A stretch of DNA of 64,000 nucleotides from Pascua guehoae (Eukaryota > Basidiomycota > Tremellomycetes > Trichosporonales > Trichosporonaceae): NCBI GenBank assembly GCA_001600415.1, contig BCJX01000016.1:47413-111412 (forward strand). Direction: 5' to 3'. The position numbers and the translations under genes were made by a program. Shown piece by piece: positions 10,211 through 21,900 of this stretch. The notes beneath the pieces were generated by a model. It was not told where the DNA came from. It was given only the letters and a program-made list of their open reading frames with translations, and did no database searches. Positions within the stretch are counted from its first letter, which is position 1. Each line of letters opens with the position of its first letter.

Positions 10211-11855
10211 TGTGTAAGTTGCAGAGGGAGTGAAGCGACGAAATGAGGAGGTGCGGAAGGTGGGATGAGGTCAATGAAGGGAGGTACGATGGAAGGCGAT
10301 GAGAGAAAAGGCGTTGGTAAAGTAGGGTTGCGATGTAGTGAGAAGAGTGGACAAGCAAGAGTTGGAGTGGAGAGAGAGAGGCAGACAGAACAGACAATAG
10401 GACGATTTGATTGTGGACAATGGAGGACGTGGTGGTGGTGGTGGGGTGTTCAAGCCACCGAGGCCACCCAAGTCAACCCAGAACAATGTCAAGACGCGTT
10501 GAAACCGGACGAGGGACACATCGTCGTCATGACACGTGTCAGACGCGTGTCATATTGGTCGCGGAATCAAAATCCATACACCTCCCTGTCTGTGCACCTG
10601 TGTGGCACTTGGTGTTGTTCGAACCGCCTCCTGTTACGTGTTACAGTTTTTTTTTCTCAGCATCAGTGACGAGCGACTTACACCACACTGCTCAAGTGCT
10701 ACGCATGCTACGCAGAAGGAACGCGAAGGACAAGGCAGATAATTATAGTAGTAGGTAGCAATGAAACACATGCACACATGCGCTGCCAACGATCACCAGG
10801 CCCAAAAGGCTCCACTATGCGATTAACGCCAATCTGGACCAGGGTGACCGCCCGCCCGAGATGAGACGACTGTGCGACTGCTCCAGCAACTCATAACACG
10901 GCCTCGGTCAAGATGGAACACCGACCATGGACCATGGGCCATGGGGCTGACGGTTGTGTCAACCGCACTGTGCAGACTGAAAACAACCAGATGGTCGACA
11001 ACCAGAGTCTGACCCGGGATGGAATGCTGGAAGCGGCTGCTTTCTTGGTCAGCCAGCAGGCGGGGGGGGGGGGGGGCGGTGGTAGTCCAGACATCCGACT
11101 TCAAGGACGAGCGGAACCTTTTTGTTGCTGCTCTCACCCAGGGATCAGTTTGAACTGTGATTTGGCCAAATCGGGGCGCACCACCCGAGGCGTTCTTGTC
11201 GCCACCCAAAATGCGCTAGTCGCGACCACCTGTCTCACCCACACTGTCACTATTGCACTATACATCTTTCCGCTTGCGTTTACTCTCCCAGTGCAGGCAC
11301 CTCCTGGGTCACGTTGAGACCACGCTGACACCACGTTCTGCCACTTGGTCGGCGATATCGCGCGACAGGGCAATGCCGAAATACGCCCATCTCTGCGCTT
11401 TATATTGGTCCTGTGGACCGGTTGGTATCCAGCTCATTACCCCAAAATATTTGTCAGGAGGATCAACCTCCGTGGTAGGCCTCCCTCGCACGGAGTTACC
11501 TCCCCTTCCCCGTACGGCAGGTGGATAAAACCGAGTGGGTAATTAAGTATATATAATAACATAGACAAAGGTCGCTTGTGATGGCAACACCAGGCGTACC
11601 TCCACTGGTCCTCTGAGGGATTGGCCGCCCTCAGAGGCTCAGCGGTTGGGAACCACCTCCTAGGGCGGAGGGGTAATAACCCTTTTGGCTAATGGTTCTG
11701 ACTACCCTCTCGCCCCACCCCAAGTCACAACTGGCGACGCCCCATTACTTTGGTCGATGAACATGCCTGGCATCGTATTATAGCAACGCGAAATCTGTCA
11801 ACGACCAGGATGACCCCCAGCACTGTCCATAAACTGTGGCCGATGCAACCAACCA
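10211..11855. other. intergenic region, 1.6 kb
   Basis: No supported protein gene. Contents: a GTGGTGGTGG microsatellite at about 10428-10445, a T-run at 10637-10645, a poly-G tract of 15 at 11062-11076, and a compact series of hairpins preceded by a TATA-like element (see the separate entry at 11548-11686). Short frames on both strands around 11130-11490 show no conserved motif. Confidence 0.45.
11548..11686 (+). ncRNA. candidate short structured RNA (three hairpins, TATA, T-run)
   Basis: TATATATAATA at 11548-11558 is followed by a 10-bp perfect hairpin (11610-11637, CCTCTGAGGG with its complement), a 5-bp hairpin (11656-11671) and a short GGGT/ACCC hairpin (11671-11682) that ends directly in TTTT (11683-11686). 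This layout is what a Pol III transcript of roughly 105-110 nt with an upstream TATA box and a T-run terminator would show. I do not recognise the RNA family, and no A/B boxes are evident. Confidence 0.25.
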
Positions 11856-14428
11856 CTAGCTGGTGTACATCTGGAAGTCCCACTTAACCTTGTCGCCCCA
11901 GAACCCATCCGGGCAGGCTGGCGCGCTACCGCCATCGCCGAGAACGCGGACGTCCTGACCATTGCTGCTACTTGAGCAGAGGACCGGCGCCCATTCAGAG
12001 TCGGGGACGCCAGTGGCGATAAAGCTCGACCAGAGTGACAGGACTTCTGCCGTCTGGAACGTTAGTAGGCAAGACGGTCACTGGAACAAGAAGGGTGTTT
12101 GATGGTGTGGTTCGTCGAGGCTGACTACTTACAATGGAGGTGTTGGCGGAACCAAAAGTGATGAGAATGTCGTCCTGCGCGCATCAGCTACCTCATCCCC
12201 CTCTCCACCAAGGCGAAGTGTGACACATTGACAGGCCAGACATACCTCATGGCACACTCGACCGCTGCATTGGGTATTCCACACATTGTCTGGGTACGTC
12301 GCACCTTGGTGGAACTCTGCGACGTAAGCAGATCCACCATTACAGCCCCAGAGTTGTGCTGCGGCTCGAGCGGGGCAGCGGAACACGCCATCGGTGAGTC
12401 CCTCTGCAAGCGCTTCGTAGGGTGCACCATCTGAGTACTGCTCCGCGACCAGGGCAGCGCGATTTGCGTCAAGGAAAGCGTGAAAGGACGGCACTGGGAG
12501 CCTTCCCGCCACGCTGCCCCCTTCGTATGCGACGGTTGTGATGAGGAGAGGGAAGTCGATGGGGTCGATCGTCAAGTTGTTCGGGGCATTCCACAGCGCA
12601 AACGTAGGTTCGTGAGGGAGCGAGGGTACGCCAAACGTGGGACGGAAAGCTTGAATGAGCGACAATCCACGACACTGATTGTTCTCACGCTCGATGAATG
12701 GCACACCAGTAATGGGCAGATTACCGCTGCCTGCCACATTGATAAGCATACTGCCGAGACCAATAATCTCCTCCGCCGAGAGGGCGGCGCATTCCTCGGG
12801 AGTTTTCCCCGCGTAGAAATAGTCCTGGAGCTGGCTAGTGGCAGAGACTGGGGCCATCCCAATGTCCTGATTGTAAGTATAGGTCGCGCTCAGGGAGGGT
12901 GGGCTCACAATCGGGTCAGACTGGGAGATGATTCGGTGAAACAGCCCCTCGACCGCTGGAGTCGCCCAAAGTGCTGACAGTCAGCACCCCACGATGGAGA
13001 ACTGACACTTGTTTGCTCCACCTACCGCGGATAAGGCTTGCACCAGAACTGTGGCCACCGATCGTGACACGGGTCTTGTCGCCACCCAGGGCTGCCGCCC
13101 AGTCCTGCACTGCATGGAGGCCTAGGACGACATCTTTCACGCCCAGATTTGGGTCCGACCCGCTCGGCGAAGTCGCAGGCGGGAGGAACCCGAGTGCGGC
13201 GAGACTGGTGATTGTTAGCCCTACTGCCCTCCTGCCAGCGGGAACCATTCCCAGAACCCGTGACTAGTTCGTGCTTACCGGTACTGAAGGACGATGACGA
13301 CGTTACCCAAACTGGCAAGAGGAGTTCCGTCCAGGCCGGATGCGACGGCGCCACCGATTGCGAACGATCCGCCGTGAATCCTAGGTGTCAGCGCTTACGC
13401 GCCGGGAAATGAGTTGAAGGGGAGTCCAAAATTGTTCTGGGCCCGAACTGCCGCGGTATGTATGATGGGCGACAGGGGTGGCTGTGACTTTGTTGTGAAC
13501 GCATGGACCGCATCGGCGGGATGGCTCGAGCACATCCTACCAGCGGCCGTCCCATCACGGCGTTGCGGAGCACAGTCGCAATATGAAGCCAGTGACTCAC
13601 CAGACGAAAATAGGCGCTCCGGTGGCGTTGGCGGGAGTATACACAACTGCATAAAGGCAATCCTCATTCTGGGGGTGTCCTTTCGGGATTGCGTCGTTGG
13701 GAAACTGCGGGCATACGGGAGGCAGTCCCTTATTGTCGGGGCTGAAGTCAGCAGATGTCTCGGACATGCGGGGAACAATGTCTTTTGGGGAACTGGACAC
13801 AGGTTGAACGCAGGAGCACGTGTGGGTCTCTACCATACCTGCGTGTGCCTGTGCACAGCGTGTGGTTTGGCAGGTGAACGGACTCCACGGTCCGGGCTCT
13901 GCATGTTCCGAGGTAAACGGCGTACGCCACCTCTTGTCCAACAAACGCCCTGGTGCACGACCAACATAACTTTCTGGTTTATTCGACTCACCCGACCGAA
14001 GGAGCAGACACTGAATCAGCCCAGCGGGCAGCCACGCCATACTTTAGGGTATAGCGGCAGCCACTTGTAGTCGTGCTGCCAGTCACAGTCTCGTTCCCGA
14101 TGATGATCGTGCAGGTAGCATTGTGAGGGACTGCAGAGGTGGAAGGTGACGGGGAGGCTGTTGCGGTCGAAGAGACGGTCGAAGAAGCAGAGAAATTGGC
14201 AGCAGAAGAGGATGCGGTGGCTGAGACGCGGCACCGACGCACGGTGGCGGTGGCGGAAGAAGCAACGGTGGCAACAGGCAATCCGGTGGCGTTCGTGGCG
14301 GAGGGGAGAAGGCCCCGTTGCGGGTCGGCAGCAGACACAACCTCCGATGTGTAAGCGACAGGGTTCGCGGCCGACAAAACCAGCGTAGAGACGACCCCAA
14401 GAATGGTGGCAAAGTTGAGTAACTTCAT
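11856..14428 (-). CDS. secreted type-B carboxylesterase/lipase
   Basis: Eight exons on the minus strand (13992-14428, 13839-13949, 13601-13792, 13279-13380, 13026-13204, 12246-12973, 12133-12174, 11856-12053) give 662 residues. A signal peptide (MKLLNFATILGVVSTLVLSA) is followed by a Ser/Thr/Ala-rich stalk of about 80 residues, then an alpha/beta hydrolase: EDCLYAVVYTP, oxyanion-loop IHGGSF, LAALGFLPP, and nucleophile elbow TIGGHSSGAS (Ser near 335; the family more often has GESAG). The acid residue is in AYEGGS and the histidine in CHEDDILITFG, created by splicing at 12175-12245. It should hydrolyse esters or lipids outside the cell. An ATG 9 nt upstream (14437) is an alternative start. The segment coded by 13839-13949 and the 220-nt intron 13381-13600 are the least certain parts. 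Confidence 0.87.
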
Positions 14429-15634
14429 GGTGTGCACACTCCCACCGGGGGTGATGTGGGATGACGTTCTTAAAGTGTGTGGCTGTAAAGGGTTTTGGTC
14501 GGCGTACTGTATACCGCCTCCTCGGAGCTACCCGACAAGGGCTATCAAGGATTAAAAAGTAGGGGAGTGAAAGGAAGAGGGAGGATGGAGTTGAAGGGAA
14601 ACATGGGTCAAACGGCGAGTTATATATTGTGTTCGGCCATCCCAAAGGACCTGGGAACGGGAGCTGAATTGCCGGGACATAAACAACGTGCCTCACATTT
14701 GCAGCACGCTCCCTGCCATCAACGATGTTCACCCGAAGTGACCCGAGTACACTGGTGTGAGGAATGTGTAGCGTTGTCCAAGCACGGACGCCGCACAACT
14801 TTGAACGCTCGTGCGTGCTTACTGCGCGGGAGGTGAACGGATCCACTGATGTCTACACCCACCACGCACGGTGAACGGATTCACTCATGTCTACACCTAC
14901 CACGTACGGAATAGGCTGCCACCGCATTGTGAAAGGGGTATAGTCCATATTGTGCCGGGAATGTGGACAGATGTATGTGACACACCCCGTCTTCTGTACT
15001 GATATCAATAAGATCTCCATATAACTGGTAACAGACACAGGACGGCTACATGTGCGTCAGGGAGTGGGTAGTGGGGACGGCTGGGGCGGCATCAAAAAAG
15101 AAGAGGCCGTGCTCAAAGGACTTGTTGACGTGTCATGCAAGAGCACACGAGGAAACGGCGGTATGCTTCTTTTTTTTCGCATCCTCCAAAGGAATGATTG
15201 AAGCGCAAGGCGTTGGAGGCATGCCTGTCATGGGAGGCTCTCATGCGTACGACGCATGTCAGAGGCGGCAAGGGACGGGCGATACTTCTTGTCGTGGCCA
15301 GTTTTGTCCAGTCCCTCATGTACCAACTCTTTGAAGCCGCATTGTGGTTGGGAAGGTGGTGGAATCTGACCAAGACTACCTCAGTCATAACTAAGGTCGT
15401 AACAGAGTCGCACACATGCACACATAGCATGCAGACTTATCTCTTGGGGGACATTTGGCCATGGCAGCGGTTGGAGCAAAGTGCCACACACACACACTGC
15501 ACGTGTCGTGCCTGAATTTAAACGAGCCAAGCGAGCAATCAACATTTTGGACCGAGAGGCATTTGGTTCAAACGTCATGCATTCACAGCTCACCACTCAC
15601 TCACAAACACCACATTGATCATTCATCGCAAACC
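14429..15634. other. divergent intergenic region, 1.2 kb
   Basis: Shared upstream region of the esterase (minus) and the LOC1-like gene (plus). It holds a 38-bp direct repeat at 14832-14907 and a T-run at 15168-15177. No other gene is visible. Confidence 0.5.
14832..14907. repeat. 38-bp tandem direct repeat, 2 copies
   Basis: Two adjacent 38-bp units begin GGTGAACGGATYCACT and differ at only a few positions. They lie about 400 bp upstream of the esterase start and could be a duplicated regulatory segment. Confidence 0.8.
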
Positions 15635-16806
15635 ATGCGTGCAAGCAAGGTAAGCTACAACGATAGTCTCCCTGCTAACATACAAGCCAGGAAACCCCAA
15701 GTCAACAAGCCGGGCATCGGCCCAAGGAAGCGCGAGAGGCAAGGGCAAGGCAACTGGGCAGGGCGCAAAGCCGGGCAGGAAAGCCGCCGACAAGCCCAAG
15801 CCCAAGCCCAAGCCGGTGCCCGAGTACCACTCGTCGTCTGAAGACGAAGAACTCGTTGGTGGCGACGACAAGGCGTTGAGCTCAGACGACGATGACGAGA
15901 AAGCTACTCCGTCTGTCCCTGTTGTTGCCGAGGCGACGAAAGGCGGCAAGTCCAAGGGAAAGGGCAAGGGAAAGGGAACGGGCAAGAAGGGCAAGGTGTT
16001 CCTCGAGGATAAGGTGAGTGCAGCTCAGCGTGCCAAGGCTCGGTGGCATTAGTAGTGGTGGCATTAGTAGTGATCTTCGAGGAGTGCACACGACAAGCGT
16101 GAGAGTGAGACGAGCAGGGCGAGAACGCCATGCAAGTGACCAGACGTCCGACTTACTGTGGCTGGGGAGGGGACCGATATCCCCCCATCATAAACCCACC
16201 CGTCGGACCCCCGCTCCAAGCCTGTTCTGCATCTCGTCTCTCTGCATCTTCTCACAATGTCACGTTTACCTACCCTCCCGTTGCCAACATCACTAATACC
16301 AGGCTGGACTTCTTTCCCTCATCACCTCGGTCACAGACTCCAAGGACGCGGTCGTCTCGTCCAAGCTCGAACGCGAACGCGGGCGTGCCGCCGCCGTGCA
16401 GGCCCGTGAGGGCGAGAAGAAGAAGGTGGGGAAGAAGGCAAATGAGCGAGCAAAGGCATTGGTGAGTACTTATGAGATCGATGGGAAGCAACGAGCTACC
16501 ATGTGATGACGTCCCACTCCCTCTCGCCAGCCCTTTCATTCCTTCCTAAACTTGTTGTTGCGGTTCCTCTGCAACTCACACCCGTCCACCGTTGCCCCAG
16601 TTTCCGGCATTTGTCCCTGGCGCCCAGCCTCTCTATTTCCACACCCTACCGCGGTCATCTCCGAACTGCGCTCAAACTAACATCAGAACGCGGCCAAAGA
16701 CGCCATCCGCGAGCGCGAGCGCGAGAAGCGTCAACGCAAGAAGGGCAAGGACGTGGATGTTCCGGAAGCGACGAGCAAGCCCAAGAAGCGCGTGGGGTTT
16801 GCGTGA
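15635..16806 (+). CDS. LOC1: LOC1-like 60S ribosome assembly / RNA-binding protein
   Basis: Four exons (15635-15649, 15687-16013, 16303-16461, 16687-16806) give 206 residues, close to the 204 of yeast Loc1. Loc1 is a basic nucleolar protein needed for early 60S assembly and for ASH1 mRNA localisation in S. cerevisiae. The N-terminus is a Lys/Gly/Pro-rich basic tail with an acidic SSSEDEEL patch. The conserved core is KVFLEDKAGLLSLITSVTDS followed by KDAVVSSKLERERGRAA. The C-terminus is a long charged helix ending in PKKRVGFA, matching the KKVSFAQ end of the yeast protein. Intron 1 (37 nt) ends in ACAAG right after CTAAC; the nearby CAG would put the basic tail out of frame. Introns 2 and 3 are unusually long (289 and 225 nt). 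Confidence 0.82.
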
Positions 16807-17130
16807 GCGCCGAACGATGAGCGATGAGAGGGAGGGAGGGGGGGCCCTGCCGCATTGATGCTGTGGAATAGAGTCTAGACTGCCTGTACTACGTGTATGT
16901 TTATTCGTCTGAACGGATGGGAGTGCGGCGCCATGTCAGTCCCAACTGCTGACCCTCGTCTCAAGCGGGCTTCTGACCTCACTCGCAATCATTCATAACA
17001 AGTCACAGTCACTCCGTCTATTCTACATACACCTTTGAATAACCACAGTCCATCCACAATCTGTCTGACGCCCATCACTCCTATTCATCCAAGCTGCATA
17101 CCGCAGCAGCCTCCGATTGTCACCAATGTC
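16807..17130. other. convergent intergenic region, 324 bp
   Basis: This lies between the LOC1-like stop and the DUF1917 stop. I see nothing beyond likely 3' untranslated sequence. Confidence 0.5.
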
Positions 17131-18504
17131 CTACTCATCCTCGTCAGAGCCGGCGAAGATGTCGTTCTCCTTGAACAGTTCACTACGGTTAGTTCATCCG
17201 TGCTTACAACTCACGCTGCGGTTTTGGCGCGCTTAACGGGCTTTTGCTTCGCCTTGCCGGTGTTGGCTGTGACCACAACGTTTGGGTCCACCTCGTCGGG
17301 AGCCTCGCGTTTTCCATCGCGAGGTTGGTCCTGCGTCTTGGCGTTGGTGTCTTGGCCAGGCATCTTCCACTCCTTCTCGCTCCCGGGCTTGTACTCCGCC
17401 TTGAGTGCCTAGGGTGTCAGTAATATGTTGTGGCATTCTTCTGAGCCCACCTTGATAGCGTCAGGTCCACCTTTGATCAGGTCGCTGACGCGGAAGATGC
17501 TCGAGCGCAGTTTGCTGGGATGCTTCGAGTCGATGCCAAGCATGGTGTACATGTCGCTCTTTGACGCTGCGGGTTCGAGGCCCAACTGGGTCAAAAGGAC
17601 CGTGAGCACCTGGGTGGTGAGCACGTCTCCAGTGGACAATCTCACCTTGCGCATGAGGTCTTCATCGTAGACATTGTTGACATAGACGCAAATCGAGTGT
17701 AACCGCTGAGGGGGTAAGAGATGCCACGCAGCCAGGGCATACGTACCGGTTCCCCATCCATCTCCTGTGTTGTTGACACCTTGGCCACCTCCACACCGGC
17801 ATCCTTGAGCGGGCCGCAAGCAACCGCGCGAGCAATCAAGCTCCACACTGCGTCTACGCTGTCATGTTTGGGGAAGAAGAGCCTATAGTCAGGATCACAG
17901 TAGAGTAGAATAGTGGAGAAGGAAGGGCGTACCATTTTCCATTGGTATATCCAGACCCAATGGACAGGGCCTTGAGCTTGTCTGCGGCTTCTTCGTGCGC
18001 CTGGTATGTCAATACAAGGAACGAAGCTCAAGACCTACTTCATCGCGAACAGCTTTCTTGCTCTTGACGCCCTTCTTCCCACGCGTTGGGATATTGTTGT
18101 CCTTCTGAAACATCAGCGTCAAGTATAGTGGGCTCTCCATCGCACAAGACCTACCTCGATCTGTTCGATACGCTTCACAAGGTCGTCGACTTGTTGTCAG
18201 TCAAGTGCCACTGTCAAATCGCTCACCGACTGTCATCGCCTTGCCAAAGGCTACAGTCTGGCGCTCGTTCTGTTCCTCGGGGTCCTCATGGCTGACGCCA
18301 CTTGATGACCAGATCCACTGTGGGTGAGCTTGGGATTCATGCCCATCAGCTCACAGGTGCGTCGTGCTCGGTGAGGAAGGAAGGGCGGCACTGTTGGTCA
18401 GCGCCCGCTGTGAGAGCAACGAAACTTGCCTTGTTGATGAAGTCATCGATAGAGTACTTGTGTTTGGGAGTCCAGTAATACTTTGCCCAGTCTAGAGTGC
18501 TCAT
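17131..18504 (-). CDS. DUF1917 (UPF0696/Bles03-like) protein
   Basis: Eleven exons on the minus strand: 18430-18504, 18355-18390, 18227-18317, 18155-18189, 18039-18104, 17933-18000, 17747-17882, 17646-17705, 17451-17609, 17215-17408, 17131-17182. They give 323 residues. The DUF1917 core is NGKWLFFPKHDSVDAVWSLI, AKVSTTQEMDGEP, SICVYVNNVYDEDLMRK and SDMYTMLGIDSKH. The human relative C11orf68 (Bles03) has an eIF4E-like fold, but its function is unknown. The N-terminus carries an APWIWSSSG segment and the C-terminus is basic (AKQKPVKRAKTAA) ending in an acidic GSDEDE tail after a 32-nt intron. Intron 1 has a GC donor (AAG|GCAAGT) and intron 3 an AAG acceptor. Ten introns of 32-50 nt in about 1 kb of coding sequence is dense, with exons as short as 35 nt. 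It is divergent from LTN1 with 492 bp between starts. Confidence 0.85.
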
Positions 18505-18996
18505 GGTATGTTGAACTTGAGAATCGTCGTGTCGTGTCAAGGGATGGACTGGATGAAAGAGAGCCAAAAGCAGAACAAGGGAAAGGATTGGGAGGATGGG
18601 AGGACGGGGGGTGACAAGACTGGCTGGTCCACCAGTGTGGGTGGTGGTGACTGCCGTATGCCGTAGGTAGAGCGTTCCTGGCGCGCGCGCGTCACAACAC
18701 AGGTCCTTCCTTTCACCCTGGCGTGGTTGAGTGGACCACCTGGGTGGAGGTTTGTTGCCTGCCAGCAGCAGTCGTCACGGTCACCGAGTTTTGATCCCGC
18801 GTTCCACAATGTGCTCTCGGAGCCGAAATGGGCTGGGCTGGGCTGGGCAGGGCAGGCAAGTCGTGAGTGATGACGAACGAGTCCCGACGGCACCGACCGA
18901 CCACACTTCGCTACGTCCAAAGACCTCTAAACTCATCTCACACGAGGCCAAACACAATTGACAACACTCCATCTCTCTTCCAATACGCCTCCACAC
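18505..18996. promoter_or_regulatory. shared divergent promoter region of the DUF1917 gene and LTN1
   Basis: 492 bp separate the two start codons. It contains GCTGGGCTGGGCTGGGCAGGGCAGG at 18833-18857, a short GC-rich direct repeat, and a GCGCGCGCGC run near 18690-18700. Bidirectional use is inferred from position only. Confidence 0.45.
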
Positions 18997-21900
18997 ATGC
19001 CCAAGGGTGCCCCCGGAACGCGCCCCAAAGGCGGAAAGAGCTCAGCATCGGCTGGGACCCGCAAAAAGCATGCGCGCAAGGCAGCCAAAGATGCCGCCGA
19101 CGACGACGCTGCCCAGCAGCCGCAGCAACAGCAACAAAGAAAGAAGCAGCGCGGCCAGAAGAAACTGTCCAAGGCGCAACGCAAGGCGTTGCCCAAGATT
19201 AAACAATACATCCCTCCGCCAAAGCCGCCTGCCCCACCCATTCCCGACCCACTAGATGGTCTCGGGCTTGCCCGCACGCTTCCAGCCGAACTCGTGGTCG
19301 TCCTCCGCCGTCTCGGCAAAAAGGACGATGTGACGCGCCGCAAGGGCCTCGACGAGCTGCGCGAGCAATGGGTCGCGACTCTCCTCCAGAGCAACGATAG
19401 GACAGATGGCGATGATGAGGACGGTGAAGAGGTAACGCGCGAGCTTTGCGAGGCCGCGTTGTTGGCCGCCGTTCCCGTGTGGCTGCACAACCTGGCCTCT
19501 CTTCTCCAGTCCCCGTCCCATCGCTCGCAGGCGCTTCAGGTCCACGACGAGCTCCTCCAGATCCCTTCACTCCGGGGTGCGATTCTTGACGCCATCGCAC
19601 TCGGATATCTCCCTGGTACGCAGGGACGAGACATCCTCGGCTCGTGGCTGGTCGCAGCACTCGAGGAGGGCCGGCGCGCTGGCGGCCAGGCGCTCAAGGT
19701 CTGGGAGCGCGTCGTGCGATTTGGACCTGAGGAGTCCGAACCAGCTGGCGAGGGGGCGGAGCACTGTACCGCCCACGTCGACCTCATGCCGCACCTCCCG
19801 TCCATGGCCGAATACCTCTCGCTCAGCATTCTCGACCCCCAGACGTTGCACCGCGACATCCATCCCGCGCCAGTGCAGTTTGCGTTCGCTGCCCCAGCAT
19901 CCAAAGCCAAGGAAGTCAAGGGCGGTGCAAAGGGAAAGGGCGGCAAGGTCTCCAAGACCGCATCACCTGCACCCACAGAGACTCCGCCGGTTGAGGAGGA
20001 CAGCGAGGTTACCGAAGAGCGGTGGGCACGGTACCGCGTTGGTGGACTCGTCGGACTGGCGTGGATCGTGCGGAAGCTTGGTACTTCATGCTTCGAGCTC
20101 CCCGACGAGTTCCGGGCTCTTCTCACCAACCCCGTTCTGTGGTCGGCACTCGGCACAACATCCCACTTGCGCGATGTGTCTCCGATTGGGCAGCAGCCCC
20201 CTATTCGCCGCGCAGCGTACGTACTCCTCTCGACGCTCCTTGACGCGTTCCCTGTCGAGGTTCAGCGTCCCGAGCTCGTCTCTCTCCTTGCTGCCACGGT
20301 CCTCGGCAACTGCTGGGCAGAGAAAGAGGCCGTCGTGTGGGAGGCAGCCGGCCCGGCGGTTGTCAAGCTCCTCACAAAGCACCCTCAGTCCTGGATCTTG
20401 GCGGAGAGTGCGAGTGGGGATGACGATGGCGACAAGGATGACGATGACGAGGATGACGATGATGAAGACGATGAAGACGACGGCGACGACGACAACGAGA
20501 CCGAGCCGCCAAGCCGACAAAGTGGGGCTGCAACTCCGGCGACAGTGGATACGACGTCGGCAACGCCTGCGCCACCGTCGTCCAAGGCGTTCGACGCGTT
20601 CCTCCACTTTATCTCCTCCATCTGTCTGTCGGTCCCGCACCTCACGTACCCGCTTCTGGTCGTGGTGATCTCCACTATTCCTCCGTCACTCCTCCCATTG
20701 TCCGCCTCCAGCCTCCCTCTGCAGAACCTCTTTTCGCATATGTGGTCGCCGGTGGACGCCCGTCTATTGTCGACCCACGCGTACGGTGCACAGCCATCCG
20801 CATTCCACGTATTCCTCCAGGCTGCCGTGGACGCGACTGTCTTCCTCGCCGAACGGGCATCCAAGAATGACAGTGACGCGGCTGTCTGGCTCGTGAAAGA
20901 GCAACTTGGCGGGCGGGCGTGGGCCGAGGGCGTTGCCACTCTGGGGGGCAAGGGTGGTCGACGGGGAGCGACCCCCGTTGAAACCGAGGCTGGCATCGTC
21001 GCACGCGGCGGGGCCAAGGTTGTGGCCCTGTCCTCGGACCTGGCGTCGCTGTTTATGACCGAGGTCGAACGCACGACAATCGGCTCTTGCTTCCCTCCGG
21101 ATGGAAAACCTTCTACCTTCCTTTCTCGTGCCCTGGCCGCCCTCACCGTGCTGCGCCAGAACGAACCCCTCGCGGCAGCGATTGACGCAACCATCCTCAA
21201 GGTTGCGGATGGCTGCTCCGAGCGGCTCTTCGATCACCTGACGAGCGGCTCAGCTCCAACGGCGTATGTGGAAGCTCTCGTCGGTATTCTCACAACCCGC
21301 GGTGATCTTTTCCCTGCCGAGCGCGTCGCGGTCCTGTCCCAGGGTCTTCAAGCCCACATTCCCGACCTCGTCTCGTCGCTTACGCCCCGCATCGTTGCGT
21401 CCCTCTTTGACGCGACGGCTGCGCTCGCGGGTCCTTCCGAGCGCGCTGCACTCGTTACTGGGCTCTGGGCATACATCGAGGGCAGTACTGTTGAGCAGTC
21501 CACGCGTTTCGCGTTGGCTGCCGGAGTCCTCGATGTGGGTGCGACTCAGCTCCTGACTGCCAAGAGCCTTGACCCGATCGCCGCAGAGGCCACTCGGGCG
21601 GCCTTGGCTGTCGATGATGAGACGGCACTCGCCATCACATCGGTAGCTGTGACGAGCTCGAACTGGTTGTCGTCGGATGCGAAAGTTCGCATTCTCGACT
21701 CGGTCTGCGCCAGTGTTCAAGACGCTGTCGATGGCCTGCTCACCGAGGGTGCAGAGACGGCGCTTCCATCTGCTCCTTTGCAGATCTTGGCCGCGTATGC
21801 AGACCGCGGGATTGAGACCCTCGTCGCCTCGGACGAGTGCATCCATGCGGTCGTCGCTGCACACCACCTCGTCATCCTTCTCCCACGTCTCGCACTCGAC

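Noticed and set aside
19577..20668. 363-codon plus-strand frame overlapping LTN1
   Set aside because: Arg/Ser-rich alternative frame of the LTN1 coding exon, a common artefact in GC-rich genes.
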